64,000 nucleotides of DNA from Methylotenera sp. (GTDB lineage Bacteria > Pseudomonadota > Gammaproteobacteria > Burkholderiales > Methylophilaceae): NCBI GenBank assembly GCA_021732365.1, contig JAKFVD010000016.1, positions 241,059 to 305,058 of the forward strand, read 5' to 3'. A model generated the notes under the pieces. The model was not told where the DNA came from. It did not search any database and saw nothing but the letters and a program-made list of their open reading frames with translations. Shown in pieces: positions 19,287 to 28,245 of this stretch. Position numbers and translations under genes: made by a program. How positions within the stretch are numbered: the stretch's first letter is position 1; every line of letters starts with the position of its first letter.

Positions 19287-21593
19287 ATGAGATATATTGT
19301 TTTTGTAAGTGTAGCGTTAGGACTAGTACTGCTGTACTTACTTTCACTGGCTAGCGCCAATACGGCGACTTCAACCGATTATTATAAAATTCTACTGTAT
19401 TTAAACATTGGCTTGGCTGGTGTTTTACTGGTACTGATTGCCATTCAACTATGGCATTTGTATAAAAAAATCAAAACGGGCGTGGTGGGCAGCCGCTTAA
19501 CCTTGCGTTTGCTGGGCACATTTGCCTTGATGGCGATTATTCCGGGGCTAATTGTATATTTAGTGAGTGTGAATTTTTTAACCCGCTCAATCGAATCTTG
19601 GTTTAATGTCAAAGTAGAATCGGCGCTGGATGGCGGCTTAAGTTTAGGGCAGCGCGCCTTAGATATTATGTTGCAAGACGTAGAAGAAAAAGCCGAAAAT
19701 ATGGCGACTAGTCTGGCCTTTTTGCCATCACGCAGCCATTACAGCTTGTTAAACGATTTACGCGAAAAATCTGGCATACAAGATGCAGTTTTGTTAACGC
19801 CGCAAGGCCGCATTATTTCGGTTTCCAGCAGTGATGCCAATAGTTTTCTGCCCGAACTACCAAGCATTCCGCAATTGCGCCAAGCACAAAGCCGTATCTA
19901 TGGAAAAATTGAGCCAATACCCAACAAAGGCCTGTATTTGCGTGTGTTAGCGCCCGTTAACTCGCAAGAGTTGGCAGGTGAAGTGCGTATTTTGCAATTA
20001 CTGCAGCCTGTACCAAAATCCCTTTCTAATACGGCGGAGGCGGTGCAAGACGTCTATCGCGACTATCAAGAGTTATCTTACAGCCGCAATGCGCTTAAAG
20101 ATGTATTTGCGTTAACACTCACCTTGGTTTTAATGCTGGCGATGCTATCTGCGCTGGCCATTGCTTTTATATTAAGTCGTCGCATTACCCAGCCACTAAC
20201 AGTGCTGGCAGAGGGCACGCGCGCGATTGCCAGCGGCGATTACAGCTCTATGCTGCCAGAACACGGTAAAGATGAGCTAGGCATTTTGGTTAAATCGTTT
20301 AACAGCATGACACGCCAATTAAACGATGCGACAAAAGCGACTGAAAGAAATCGTGCCAGAGTAGAAGCCGCGCGCAGCTACTTAGAAACCATTCTGGCGC
20401 ATTTGTCATCTGGCGTGCTGGCGATTAACGAAAAAGGTGAGTTGCGCACTTATAACTTAACAGCGAGTACCATTTTAGGTTTAAATTTAGCGCAATTTGA
20501 AAACCAGCAGTTCACTAAAATTAGTGATAACCATGCTTTTTTAGCGGAATTTATCAGCATTGTAAAAGCCCATTTTGAGCTCACCAAAACCGAAAACTTA
20601 GCCAAAACGGAGCTTTCTCGTCAAATTGAAATTGTGAATCCGCAAGGCAGGCAATTACTATTAGTGCGCGCTACACGCTTACCAAACGATAGCCGCGCGG
20701 GTAGTGGCGATAACGGCTTTGTAGTGGTGTTTGACGATGTTACAACGATGGTACAAGCCCAACGTGACGCTGCTTGGGGCGAAGTGGCCCGCAGGCTTGC
20801 GCATGAGATTAAAAACCCGCTGACGCCGATTCAATTATCCGCAGAACGCTTACAGCATAAATTAAGCACCAAATTAAATACCACCGATGCCAACATGCTG
20901 CAACGCGCCACTGATACAATTGTTAATCAAGTGAGCGCCATGAAAACCATGGTAAACGAGTTTAGCGAGTATGCACGTGCGCCATCTGCACATTTAAGTC
21001 GTCTCAATATCAATCAGCTAATCCGAGATGTATCTGCACTTTATGAAAATGGTCGCGACGAAATGTTTAATCACGAAAATCAGCATCACGCATTGAGCCA
21101 AACCGACAGCAATAGCATTCATATTCGCTATGAATTAATGCCCAATATGCCTGATATTTTGGGCGATGCAACCATGTTAAGGCAGGTATTACACAACTTA
21201 ATGCAAAATGCACAAGATGCATTAAGCCCTGTTGATGGGGTGCAAAATGTTAAAGCACCTGAAATTTTAGTGCACACCAGTTTTAACGAATCGACCATTA
21301 AACTCATGGTAAAAGACAATGGACAAGGCTTTCCCGCTGGCATTATTTCTCATGCTTATGAGCCTTATGTCACTACCAAAGTGCATGGCACAGGCTTAGG
21401 TTTGGCGATTGTGAAGAAAATGGTAGATGAACATGCAGGCCAAATTAAAATTGAAAATAACGCAACAGGCGGCGCAAGTGTCACTATTTTATTGCCTATT
21501 GAGCCCGAACATTTAGCAGCATCCAATAGCAAATCCAGCATTTCACAAAAATTGAACGACAGTAATCATAGAAAATCGGTAAGGAAAGTATAA
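19287..21593 (+). CDS. ntrY: NtrY-like sensor histidine kinase
   Basis: A 768-residue membrane kinase. N-terminal helices (about residues 1-105) enclose a sensor region, followed by another helix near 275-300, a HAMP domain (SRRITQPLTVLAEGTRAIASGDYSS), a PAS-like domain, the HisKA box RRLAHEIKNPLTPIQLSAERL and a GHKL ATPase (NLMQNAQDAL, DNGQGFP, GTGLGLAIVKKM). The order and the twin start helices match NtrY. It probably phosphorylates the regulator encoded two bases downstream. The signal is unknown; nitrogen status or redox are suggested for relatives. Confidence 0.88.
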   Translation: MRYIVFVSVALGLVLLYLLSLASANTATSTDYYKILLYLNIGLAGVLLVLIAIQLWHLYKKIKTGVVGSRLTLRLLGTFALMAIIPGLIVYLVSVNFLTRSIESWFNVKVESALDGGLSLGQRALDIMLQDVEEKAENMATSLAFLPSRSHYSLLNDLREKSGIQDAVLLTPQGRIISVSSSDANSFLPELPSIPQLRQAQSRIYGKIEPIPNKGLYLRVLAPVNSQELAGEVRILQLLQPVPKSLSNTAEAVQDVYRDYQELSYSRNALKDVFALTLTLVLMLAMLSALAIAFILSRRITQPLTVLAEGTRAIASGDYSSMLPEHGKDELGILVKSFNSMTRQLNDATKATERNRARVEAARSYLETILAHLSSGVLAINEKGELRTYNLTASTILGLNLAQFENQQFTKISDNHAFLAEFISIVKAHFELTKTENLAKTELSRQIEIVNPQGRQLLLVRATRLPNDSRAGSGDNGFVVVFDDVTTMVQAQRDAAWGEVARRLAHEIKNPLTPIQLSAERLQHKLSTKLNTTDANMLQRATDTIVNQVSAMKTMVNEFSEYARAPSAHLSRLNINQLIRDVSALYENGRDEMFNHENQHHALSQTDSNSIHIRYELMPNMPDILGDATMLRQVLHNLMQNAQDALSPVDGVQNVKAPEILVHTSFNESTIKLMVKDNGQGFPAGIISHAYEPYVTTKVHGTGLGLAIVKKMVDEHAGQIKIENNATGGASVTILLPIEPEHLAASNSKSSISQKLNDSNHRKSVRKV

Positions 21594-21595
21594 GC

Positions 21596-22861
21596 ATGGC
21601 ATCACGAAATATTTTAGTGGTGGATGACGAAATTGGCATTCGCGAGCTATTAAGAGACATTTTAGAAGATGAAGGTCACCACATTACGCTGGCAGAAAAC
21701 GCACAAGCGGCCAGAGATGCGCGCTTAAAACAGCGGCCAGATTTAGTATTGCTGGATATTTGGATGCCTGATTGCGATGGCATCAGCCTGCTTAAAGAAT
21801 GGGGCAATGCTGGCTTGTTAACAATGCCTGTGGTCATGATGTCTGGCCATGGCACCATTGATACCGCAGTAGAAGCCACGCGCATTGGCGCATTTGATTT
21901 TTTAGAGAAGCCAATTGCGTTGCAAAAGCTGCTTAAAACAGTAGCTGCCGCATTAAAACATGCAGAAAATCATCCAAAAACGGAAATGAACTTAGCCAGT
22001 TTCGGCAAAAGCCTCGTGATTAATGAGTTAAAGCAGCGTTTAGAGCAAATTTCGCGCTCTAAAAATGCGCTATTACTCATCGGTAAAAAAGGCGGCAGTG
22101 TAGAACTATGTGCACGATTTTTGCACAGCACTGGCACGCCTTGGCTTGGTTTGACCGAATACGAAAAACTGGCAAATGCGCCTTTAGAAATATTAGAACT
22201 TGCACGCGATGGTGTTGTGTTTATTGATGAAATTGCGGCACTACAAAAAACTGAGCAAAAAGGCCTGCAGCTGTTATTAGCCAAAGCAGAAAAATATCAA
22301 GTGCGCGTGGTCTGCGCAAGTGCTTCCACCCTGCCGCAGTTAGCGAGCAACCCTTTATTTGATTACACATTATTGCAAACGCTTTCGCAAAGCACCTTAA
22401 AAGTACCCGCATTAAATGACCATAAAGAAGATATTCCAGATTTAGCGACGGCAATGGCTAGTTTGCTGGTGGAAACATCTGGTGCAGATTATAAAAGCTT
22501 TGATGTGGCCGCCTTAAATGCCTTAAGAAATGCCGATTGGCCAGGTGATTTAGCCGAATTAGAGGCCGTTGTACAAAACGCCATGTTAAGCAGCTTAACC
22601 GACAAAATTACCTTGAATGATGTCACTAGGGTTTTGGAGCAGTTTACTAGCAGCGAAACTGGTCCATCTTCTGCAGCACAATTGCCTGTGGAATTAACAC
22701 AGCCTTTGCGCGAAGCGCGTGATGATTTTGAGCGCTTTTACTTTCAACATCATATGAAGTTAATTAATAATAATATGAGCAAACTAGCGGAAATTTCTGG
22801 GCTAGAGCGCACGCATTTGTACCGCAAACTTAAACAGTTGGGCATCAAAATTAAAGGCTAA
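21596..22861 (+). CDS. ntrX: NtrX-like response regulator with degenerate AAA+ domain
   Basis: A 421-residue regulator with receiver (Asp54 in LLDIWMPDCDG; KP at 105-106), a central region and a Fis-type helix-turn-helix at the end (SKLAEISGLERTHLYRKLKQLGIK). The central region is homologous to sigma-54 activators but altered. The P-loop place reads LIGKKGGSVE rather than GExGxGKE. The GAFTGA loop and the surrounding segment are absent. A Walker-B-like VVFIDEIA is kept. It therefore probably cannot act on sigma-54 through ATP hydrolysis and may bind DNA as a phosphorylation-controlled factor. It is cotranscribed with ntrY and converges on xth. Confidence 0.85.
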   Translation: MASRNILVVDDEIGIRELLRDILEDEGHHITLAENAQAARDARLKQRPDLVLLDIWMPDCDGISLLKEWGNAGLLTMPVVMMSGHGTIDTAVEATRIGAFDFLEKPIALQKLLKTVAAALKHAENHPKTEMNLASFGKSLVINELKQRLEQISRSKNALLLIGKKGGSVELCARFLHSTGTPWLGLTEYEKLANAPLEILELARDGVVFIDEIAALQKTEQKGLQLLLAKAEKYQVRVVCASASTLPQLASNPLFDYTLLQTLSQSTLKVPALNDHKEDIPDLATAMASLLVETSGADYKSFDVAALNALRNADWPGDLAELEAVVQNAMLSSLTDKITLNDVTRVLEQFTSSETGPSSAAQLPVELTQPLREARDDFERFYFQHHMKLINNNMSKLAEISGLERTHLYRKLKQLGIKIKG

Positions 22862-22875
22862 AATTAGCTAAAAAG

Positions 22876-22887
22876 TTAACCCTCAAA
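22876..22887 (-). repeat. TTTGAGGGTTAA motif, copy 2
   Basis: Exact copy on the minus strand in the gap between ntrX and xth. Confidence 0.6.
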
Positions 22888-23647
22888 TCAGAGTCAAAAT
22901 CACTGGCGTATGATCAGATGGGCGCTCTAGCTTGCGCGGTGCTTTGTCAATCACGCAGCTTTCACATTTGCTTTTTAGCGCATCGCTCACCAAAATATGG
23001 TCAATACGCATACCAAAATTGCGCCTAAAACCCATCATGCGGTAATCCCACCAAGTAAAGCTTTTGTCTGCTTGTCCAAACAATCTAAAACTATCATGTA
23101 AGCCAAGCTTGGTTAATCGTTGAAAAGCCTCGCGTTCACGCGGGCTAACCAGAATCTGTCCTATCCATGCAGCTGGGTCATGACAATCGCGATCTTCTGG
23201 CGCAATATTGTAATCGCCCAGTAATACTAAATTCGGGTATTTTTTCAGCTCATCGGCAAGCCAAACTGTTAATGCATCTAGCCAACGCATTTTATACATA
23301 TATTTATCAGAATCTACCGCTTGGCCGTTGACGATATACACACAAACAACGCGAATGCCATTGATTGTCGCGCTAATCACGCGCTGCTGCTCATCCTCAA
23401 AATTAAAGATGCCGCGCTCAACATCTGTCATTTCATGGCGGCTTAAAATCGCCACGCCATTGTAAGTTTTTTGCCCTGCGTGTACAGCATGGTAACCAGT
23501 GGCGGCTAATTCAGCATACGGAAATTTACTATCCTCTTGCTTGGTTTCTTGAATACACAAGGCATCTACAGGATTATCGCGCAACCAATCCAACACGTGC
23601 GGCAGACGCACATTCAACGAATTGACATTCCATGTCGCTAATTTCAC
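22883..23647 (-). CDS. xth: Exodeoxyribonuclease III (XthA family)
   Basis: AP endonuclease and 3'-5' exonuclease of base excision repair. Metal and catalytic motifs are visible: TWNVNSLNVRL, IQETKQED, LLGDYNIAPEDRD, the MRIDHILVS block and the final SDHTPV histidine. Length 254 is normal. It is a single gene that converges on ntrX. Confidence 0.93.
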   Translation of the reverse strand: MKLATWNVNSLNVRLPHVLDWLRDNPVDALCIQETKQEDSKFPYAELAATGYHAVHAGQKTYNGVAILSRHEMTDVERGIFNFEDEQQRVISATINGIRVVCVYIVNGQAVDSDKYMYKMRWLDALTVWLADELKKYPNLVLLGDYNIAPEDRDCHDPAAWIGQILVSPREREAFQRLTKLGLHDSFRLFGQADKSFTWWDYRMMGFRRNFGMRIDHILVSDALKSKCESCVIDKAPRKLERPSDHTPVILTLI

Positions 23648-23774
23648 AGATTAATCTCGAGTTATGTATTATTTTTATTCTAACATGCACAAAAATTTGG
23701 CTGAATTTTAGTGTTAAGTATTTAAGAGCAAATGTCGGTTTGTGTTAAAGTTTCGGCTTTTTTGGGCATAGAGC

Positions 23775-24410
23775 GTGATTAAAGCGGCGATATTTGATAT
23801 GGACGGGCTATTGATTGACTCTGAGCGCATCATTATGCAAGCCTGTATCGCCGCTGCCCGTGAGATTGGCATCACTTATATACAAGCACAATATACTGAA
23901 CTGATTGGCCGTGCTGGGCCAGATTCAACGTGCCGAATGATTGCTCAGTTGGGTGGTGAGGAAAATTTTAATCGCGTCATGCAAGGCCTAGATGCAAGAC
24001 TAGCAGAGCATAACCATACTTTTCCACTAAAAGCTGGCGCACTGGATTTGCTAAATCATTACCAAGTAAACAATATTATTTGCAGCGTAGCGTCGTCTTC
24101 ACCTACGCACCATATTACGCATCGCTTAAGCCAAGTAGGCGTGCTAGATTTTTTTAGCCACATCACCAGCGGACAAGAAGTAACGCATGGCAAACCGAAT
24201 CCTGATATTTACCTGCTTGCGGTTAAAAAATTAGGCTTAGATGCTGCAGAATGTATTGTGTTTGAAGATAGCGAAACAGGCGCCTGCGCTGCAATTGCCG
24301 CAGGTTTAAAGGTGGTAGTAGTGCCGGATTTATTGCAGCCGGGTGAATATGTGAAAGAGAATTGCCATCAAGTAGTAGAAAGTCTGCAAGATTGGTTAAA
24401 CCACTTGTAG
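23775..24410 (+). CDS. HAD-IA phosphatase (beta-PGM-like)
   Basis: A 211-residue soluble HAD hydrolase. Motif I is DMDGLLIDS at residues 8-16, motif II SVASSS, motif III lysine in GKPNPDIYL, motif IV EDSETG. The cap is the helical type used by sugar phosphatases such as the 2-deoxyglucose-6-phosphatase group. Substrate is not predictable. It begins at GTG; no better ATG lies near. It stands alone and its stop overlaps a hairpin. Confidence 0.85.
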   Translation: MIKAAIFDMDGLLIDSERIIMQACIAAAREIGITYIQAQYTELIGRAGPDSTCRMIAQLGGEENFNRVMQGLDARLAEHNHTFPLKAGALDLLNHYQVNNIICSVASSSPTHHITHRLSQVGVLDFFSHITSGQEVTHGKPNPDIYLLAVKKLGLDAAECIVFEDSETGACAAIAAGLKVVVVPDLLQPGEYVKENCHQVVESLQDWLNHL

Positions 24411-24476
24411 TAGCAGATAAATTGCGCCCTCGCGGTAAATGTTACAAAATAGGCTGTCAAGAGGGCTCGTGCTACT
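24409..24476. terminator. Nested inverted repeat between converging genes
   Basis: Outer arms AGTAGCA (24409-24415) and TGCTACT (24470-24476) enclose inner arms GCCCTC (24426-24431) and GAGGGC (24461-24466). It lies exactly between the HAD gene and the STAS-like gene, ending in TTTTA on plus. A terminator role is likely but the interior is long. Confidence 0.5.
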
Positions 24477-24477
24477 T

Positions 24478-24831
24478 TTAAACATGGGAATGACGGTTTT
24501 TTAACGCTTTACGTGCACTTAGCAAAGCAATATTTGGTGTTTTATTATTTTCAGTGAGCCTTTGACGTATTGCGTTCGCAATAGAGCGGAATGTGGCCTC
24601 GTTTGCGTGCAAAATTGATACGTGTTGGGCGAGCCAATCTAGATTATTTCTGACTGCCAATACTCCAAACAATTCATCAGCGTATGACTCTGAAATTGAG
24701 AACACATTTCTAAAATCTATTTGAATTTTTTGAGAGCTCTTAGCTAATCTTTCGACTTTTAAGCGCAGCTGCGCTGCTGCTTGGCGAGAAGCTAGGTCTG
24801 AGTTTTCAATTATAATTTTGTAGTCGTTCAT
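24478..24831 (-). CDS. STAS-like protein (DUF4325)
   Basis: A 117-residue soluble protein matching the STAS-like DUF4325 pattern: FRNVFSISESYADELFGVL at about residues 40-58, predicted to be the strand-helix around the phosphorylated residue in anti-anti-sigma factors. The upstream gene encodes a GHKL ATPase, nine bases away with a strong AGGAG site between, so the pair should be translated together. Such partners act as kinase and target in sigma-factor switches; whether that holds here is unknown. Confidence 0.78.
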   Translation of the reverse strand: MNDYKIIIENSDLASRQAAAQLRLKVERLAKSSQKIQIDFRNVFSISESYADELFGVLAVRNNLDWLAQHVSILHANEATFRSIANAIRQRLTENNKTPNIALLSARKALKNRHSHV

Positions 24832-24840
24832 GCTGAACTC

Positions 24841-25794
24841 CTAAAAAGTTCGTCCAAATAGTTCACTAAGTATAATCTCAAACTCATCTTCTGCATATTG
24901 CGGATTTTTATCAGAAATTCGACTTGAGTCAAACCTACATGCAATTGCAACGCCTTGCCAGTGTATTGGTAATTTTGAATACTGAAATTTACCGTCAGGA
25001 CTAATGAATAGTAATGTATCACCCGACGCAATCCAGCATCTGCCATTAAATAAATGGACTGCATCAATTAACTTGGCGAGTCCCAGTCCCATATGATGAT
25101 TTTCTGACTCAACAACATGAGCATCTTTTCCTATTGGATTACCCATGATGTCAGCTGGAAGTCTTTGAGTCCAGCTATCCACCTTCTTCTTCTTGGTGGA
25201 GTTGCCTTTTTGAATACACCACTTAATTGCTGATTGATGGTCTTGGAAGTCTTTTCCAACACGTTGCAACTCACGCAAAAAACCTAAACCACAATCAGCG
25301 ATTGCAAATTCAAAATTAAAGCCAACAGTATCATTCCATTTTTGCGCCATTGAAACGCCAGTTGACTTACCGTGTGCCCATACGTTATCTAATAAGTCCC
25401 CTACAAGTTCGCATATAGTAGATGCAAATTCCGAATATTGCGGCTCAGAAAAAAGCTTTCTGATGCATTGGTTTATTTCACTTGTTGCATGGTCAGTTTG
25501 CTCTCTGCTTTCCAGTAGCACTAAAGCACTATAATTTGTACCAGCACCTTTTCTTTTGTACGTATAACTATCTTGTTGACCTAATGCTTTTTCTATACCA
25601 ATTGCAAGCGCATAGTCTAGTAAAGACTTCGGCAACTCAAGCTCATCAAGTTTAAGATTTCTATTTTTAGCCCTTGCTACATACGCTGACCAATATCCAG
25701 GTGCTGCATGCCTGTCTAATATGTCGAAAAAAGCATCACGTCCATTATCGGACAGTAGCAACTCTCGATTCAACAGCGCATGTAAACTATCCAT
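24841..25794 (-). CDS. GHKL ATPase partner of the STAS-like protein
   Basis: A 317-residue protein. The C-terminal half is a GHKL ATP-binding domain with N-box LVGDLLDNVWAHG, G1 box IADCGLGF and G2 box HMGLGLAKLID. The N-terminal ~110 residues have no recognisable domain and no membrane segment. No HisKA dimerisation domain is present, which sets it apart from sensor kinases and brings it closer to anti-sigma kinases. It starts eight bases after the prlC stop with AGG in between. The pair is not part of the usual prlC surroundings and may be acquired. Confidence 0.78.
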   Translation of the reverse strand: MDSLHALLNRELLLSDNGRDAFFDILDRHAAPGYWSAYVARAKNRNLKLDELELPKSLLDYALAIGIEKALGQQDSYTYKRKGAGTNYSALVLLESREQTDHATSEINQCIRKLFSEPQYSEFASTICELVGDLLDNVWAHGKSTGVSMAQKWNDTVGFNFEFAIADCGLGFLRELQRVGKDFQDHQSAIKWCIQKGNSTKKKKVDSWTQRLPADIMGNPIGKDAHVVESENHHMGLGLAKLIDAVHLFNGRCWIASGDTLLFISPDGKFQYSKLPIHWQGVAIACRFDSSRISDKNPQYAEDEFEIILSELFGRTF

Positions 25795-25802
25795 GTGGAA
25801 AC

Positions 25803-27863
25803 CTATACACTCATCCCATTATGCCTTAACAGCGCATCCATACTTGGCTCTCTACCCCTAAACGCCACAAATGATTCCATCGCTGGGCGGCTGCCGCCTT
25901 TGGCTAGCACTTCGTTTTTAAAGCGGCTGCCTGCTTCGGCGGATAGCGTGCCCATTTCTTCAAATAAGCTGTATGCATCGGCAGACAATACTTCTGCCCA
26001 TTTGTAGCTGTAATAGCCCGCTGCATAGCCGCCTGCAAAAATATGGCTAAAGCTGTTTGGAAAGCGATTCCATTTTGGTGGCCTTACTACGGCTACTTCG
26101 TCACGCACTTGTTCAATCAAATCTAGCGCGGTTTGTTTTCCATTTGGGTCAAACTCGCCATGCAAACGCATATCGAATAATGAAAACTCAATTTGGCGCA
26201 CGGTTTGCATACCCGCTTGGAAATTTTTGGCAGCTACCATTTTGTCAAACAACTCACGCGGCAATTGCGCGCCTGTGTCTACATGGGCAGTCATATGACG
26301 CAGCACTTCCCATTCCCAGCAGAAGTTTTCCATAAACTGGCTGGGCAATTCCACCGCATCCCATTCCACACCCTTAATGCCAGAAACGCTGTAATCATCC
26401 ACTTGGGTAAGCATATGGTGCAAGCCATGGCCGAATTCGTGGAACATGGTGATGACTTCGTCATGCGTAAACAAAGCTGGTTTACCGCCAACTGGGGCTG
26501 AAAAATTGCAGGTTAAATAAGCCACTGGCAATTCAATGCCGTTGGCTTTTTTGCGGCGGGTAATGCACTCATCCATCCATGCGCCGCCGCGTTTATTGTT
26601 GCGGGCATATAAATCTAAATAGAAATAGGCGATTGGCTTATTTTGGGCGTCTGATATTGCATAGAATGCCGCATCGGCATGCCAAAGTGGCGCTTCCGCT
26701 TTGCGCACTTGCACGCCAAAAATGGTTTCAACCACTTTAAACAAGCCAGCCAATACTTTGCTTTCTGGGAAGTACTGTTTTACTTCTTGGTCTGAAAACG
26801 CGTATTTTTCTTCACGCAATTTTTCGCTCACATACGCCACATCCCATGCTTGCAAATCGTCAATACCCAGCTTTTTGGCATAGGCAAGCAGCTCTTGCAT
26901 ATCTTTTTCAGCGTAAGGCTTGGCGCGCTTGGCTAAAGTATCCAAAAAGTCGGTGACTTGCTTTGGCGTGTCAGCCATTTTGGTAGCAAGCGATAACTCA
27001 GCAAAGTTTTTAAAGCCTAGCATGCGCGCTTCTTCTTGCTTGAGCTTTAGAATATCTTTAATCAAACCTGTGTTATCCCATTCGGGCTTGCTTAACTCTG
27101 ATGCTCTTGTGGCATAAGCACGGTATAGCGTTTCGCGCAAAGCGCGATTATCCGCGTATTGTAAAACTGGCATATAAGACGGAAAATGCAGGCTAAATTG
27201 ATAACCAGCTACTGTTATTTTTTCGTTACCAGCTTGCGCTGCTAATTCCTTCTTAGCCGCATCGGCAGCCGCTTCAATCGCATCTTCTGGCAGGCCAGCT
27301 AAGTCCGCCACATCTGCAACGATATATTTAAAATCGTTGGTGTTATCCATAATGTTTTCTTCAAACTTGGAACCCAATTTTGAAAGTTCTTCGCTGACGG
27401 TTTTGAAACGTGCTTTTTGCTCTTCAGGTAATTCGGCGCCGCCTAATTTAAAATCGCGCACTTCATGATTAATAATCGTCTGTTGGGTTGGGGTCAGCTT
27501 GACAAAATCACTGCTGGCCTGAATCGCCTTGAATTTCGCGTATAAGCGCTCATCTTGTGATATATCGCTGCCATAATCGGTCAACTTCGCCAAATTGTCA
27601 TTATAGGCTTCACGTAATTCTGGGCTGTTTACTACCGCATTCATGTGCCCCACTTGGCTCCAGGCACGCGCTAGTTTTTCACTATGATCTTCTAACTTAA
27701 GTGCAAAGTTTTCCCATGTCGGCGTTTCTTGTGAAGTCGCCAATTGCTCAACCAAAGCGCGGCCTTCTGCAATTAGGCTATCAATTGCGGGGCTGATGTG
27801 CTCTGGTTTAACTTCATCAAATTTGGGCAGGCCAGAAAAAAACAAAAGTGGGTTTTGCGACAC
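25803..27863 (-). CDS. prlC: Oligopeptidase A (PrlC)
   Basis: A cytoplasmic M3 zinc metallopeptidase that degrades signal peptides and short peptides. The zinc motif is in FHEFGHGLHHML with a second glutamate further on. The 686-residue length and the N-terminal NPLLFFSGLPKFDEVKPEHI start match the family. It is followed closely by the ATPase/STAS pair and preceded by DUF4870 11 bases upstream. Confidence 0.95.
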   Translation of the reverse strand: MSQNPLLFFSGLPKFDEVKPEHISPAIDSLIAEGRALVEQLATSQETPTWENFALKLEDHSEKLARAWSQVGHMNAVVNSPELREAYNDNLAKLTDYGSDISQDERLYAKFKAIQASSDFVKLTPTQQTIINHEVRDFKLGGAELPEEQKARFKTVSEELSKLGSKFEENIMDNTNDFKYIVADVADLAGLPEDAIEAAADAAKKELAAQAGNEKITVAGYQFSLHFPSYMPVLQYADNRALRETLYRAYATRASELSKPEWDNTGLIKDILKLKQEEARMLGFKNFAELSLATKMADTPKQVTDFLDTLAKRAKPYAEKDMQELLAYAKKLGIDDLQAWDVAYVSEKLREEKYAFSDQEVKQYFPESKVLAGLFKVVETIFGVQVRKAEAPLWHADAAFYAISDAQNKPIAYFYLDLYARNNKRGGAWMDECITRRKKANGIELPVAYLTCNFSAPVGGKPALFTHDEVITMFHEFGHGLHHMLTQVDDYSVSGIKGVEWDAVELPSQFMENFCWEWEVLRHMTAHVDTGAQLPRELFDKMVAAKNFQAGMQTVRQIEFSLFDMRLHGEFDPNGKQTALDLIEQVRDEVAVVRPPKWNRFPNSFSHIFAGGYAAGYYSYKWAEVLSADAYSLFEEMGTLSAEAGSRFKNEVLAKGGSRPAMESFVAFRGREPSMDALLRHNGMSV

Positions 27864-27874
27864 GTATAAATCCT

Positions 27875-28216
27875 TTAGTTAATCAATCTTAAGCATAGCG
27901 GGTAACGATACGTTTCACCCTTACTAGTTGAGATGGCGGCGATTATGCAAAAAACAACGTTAAAAATCCAAACAATCGGAATCAACACAAAACCAATCAA
28001 AATCCAAACCAAAATACCTGCAATAAACTGCGCAATCAGCATGGTGATTTGAAAATTCAAAGCCTCTTTAGATTGGTCGGCCAAATAGGCGCTATCGTCT
28101 TTTTTAAGAATCCACACAATCAAAGCAGGGATAAACGAAAAAACCGTACCGCCTAGATGCGTAACAGTGGCAATGTTTTTATCATCGTTGTTTGGAACCA
28201 TTATTTCTGTGCTCAT
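27875..28216 (-). CDS. DUF4870 small membrane protein
   Basis: A 113-residue protein with three hydrophobic helices and a cytoplasmic N-terminus; the segment THLGGTVFSFIPALIVWILKK followed by FQI is characteristic of DUF4870. Function unknown. A GGTG site precedes the ATG. It sits between ptsI and prlC on the same strand. Confidence 0.85.
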   Translation of the reverse strand: MSTEIMVPNNDDKNIATVTHLGGTVFSFIPALIVWILKKDDSAYLADQSKEALNFQITMLIAQFIAGILVWILIGFVLIPIVWIFNVVFCIIAAISTSKGETYRYPLCLRLIN

Positions 28217-28245
28217 TTTATTTCACCTATAGTAATTATCTTGGC

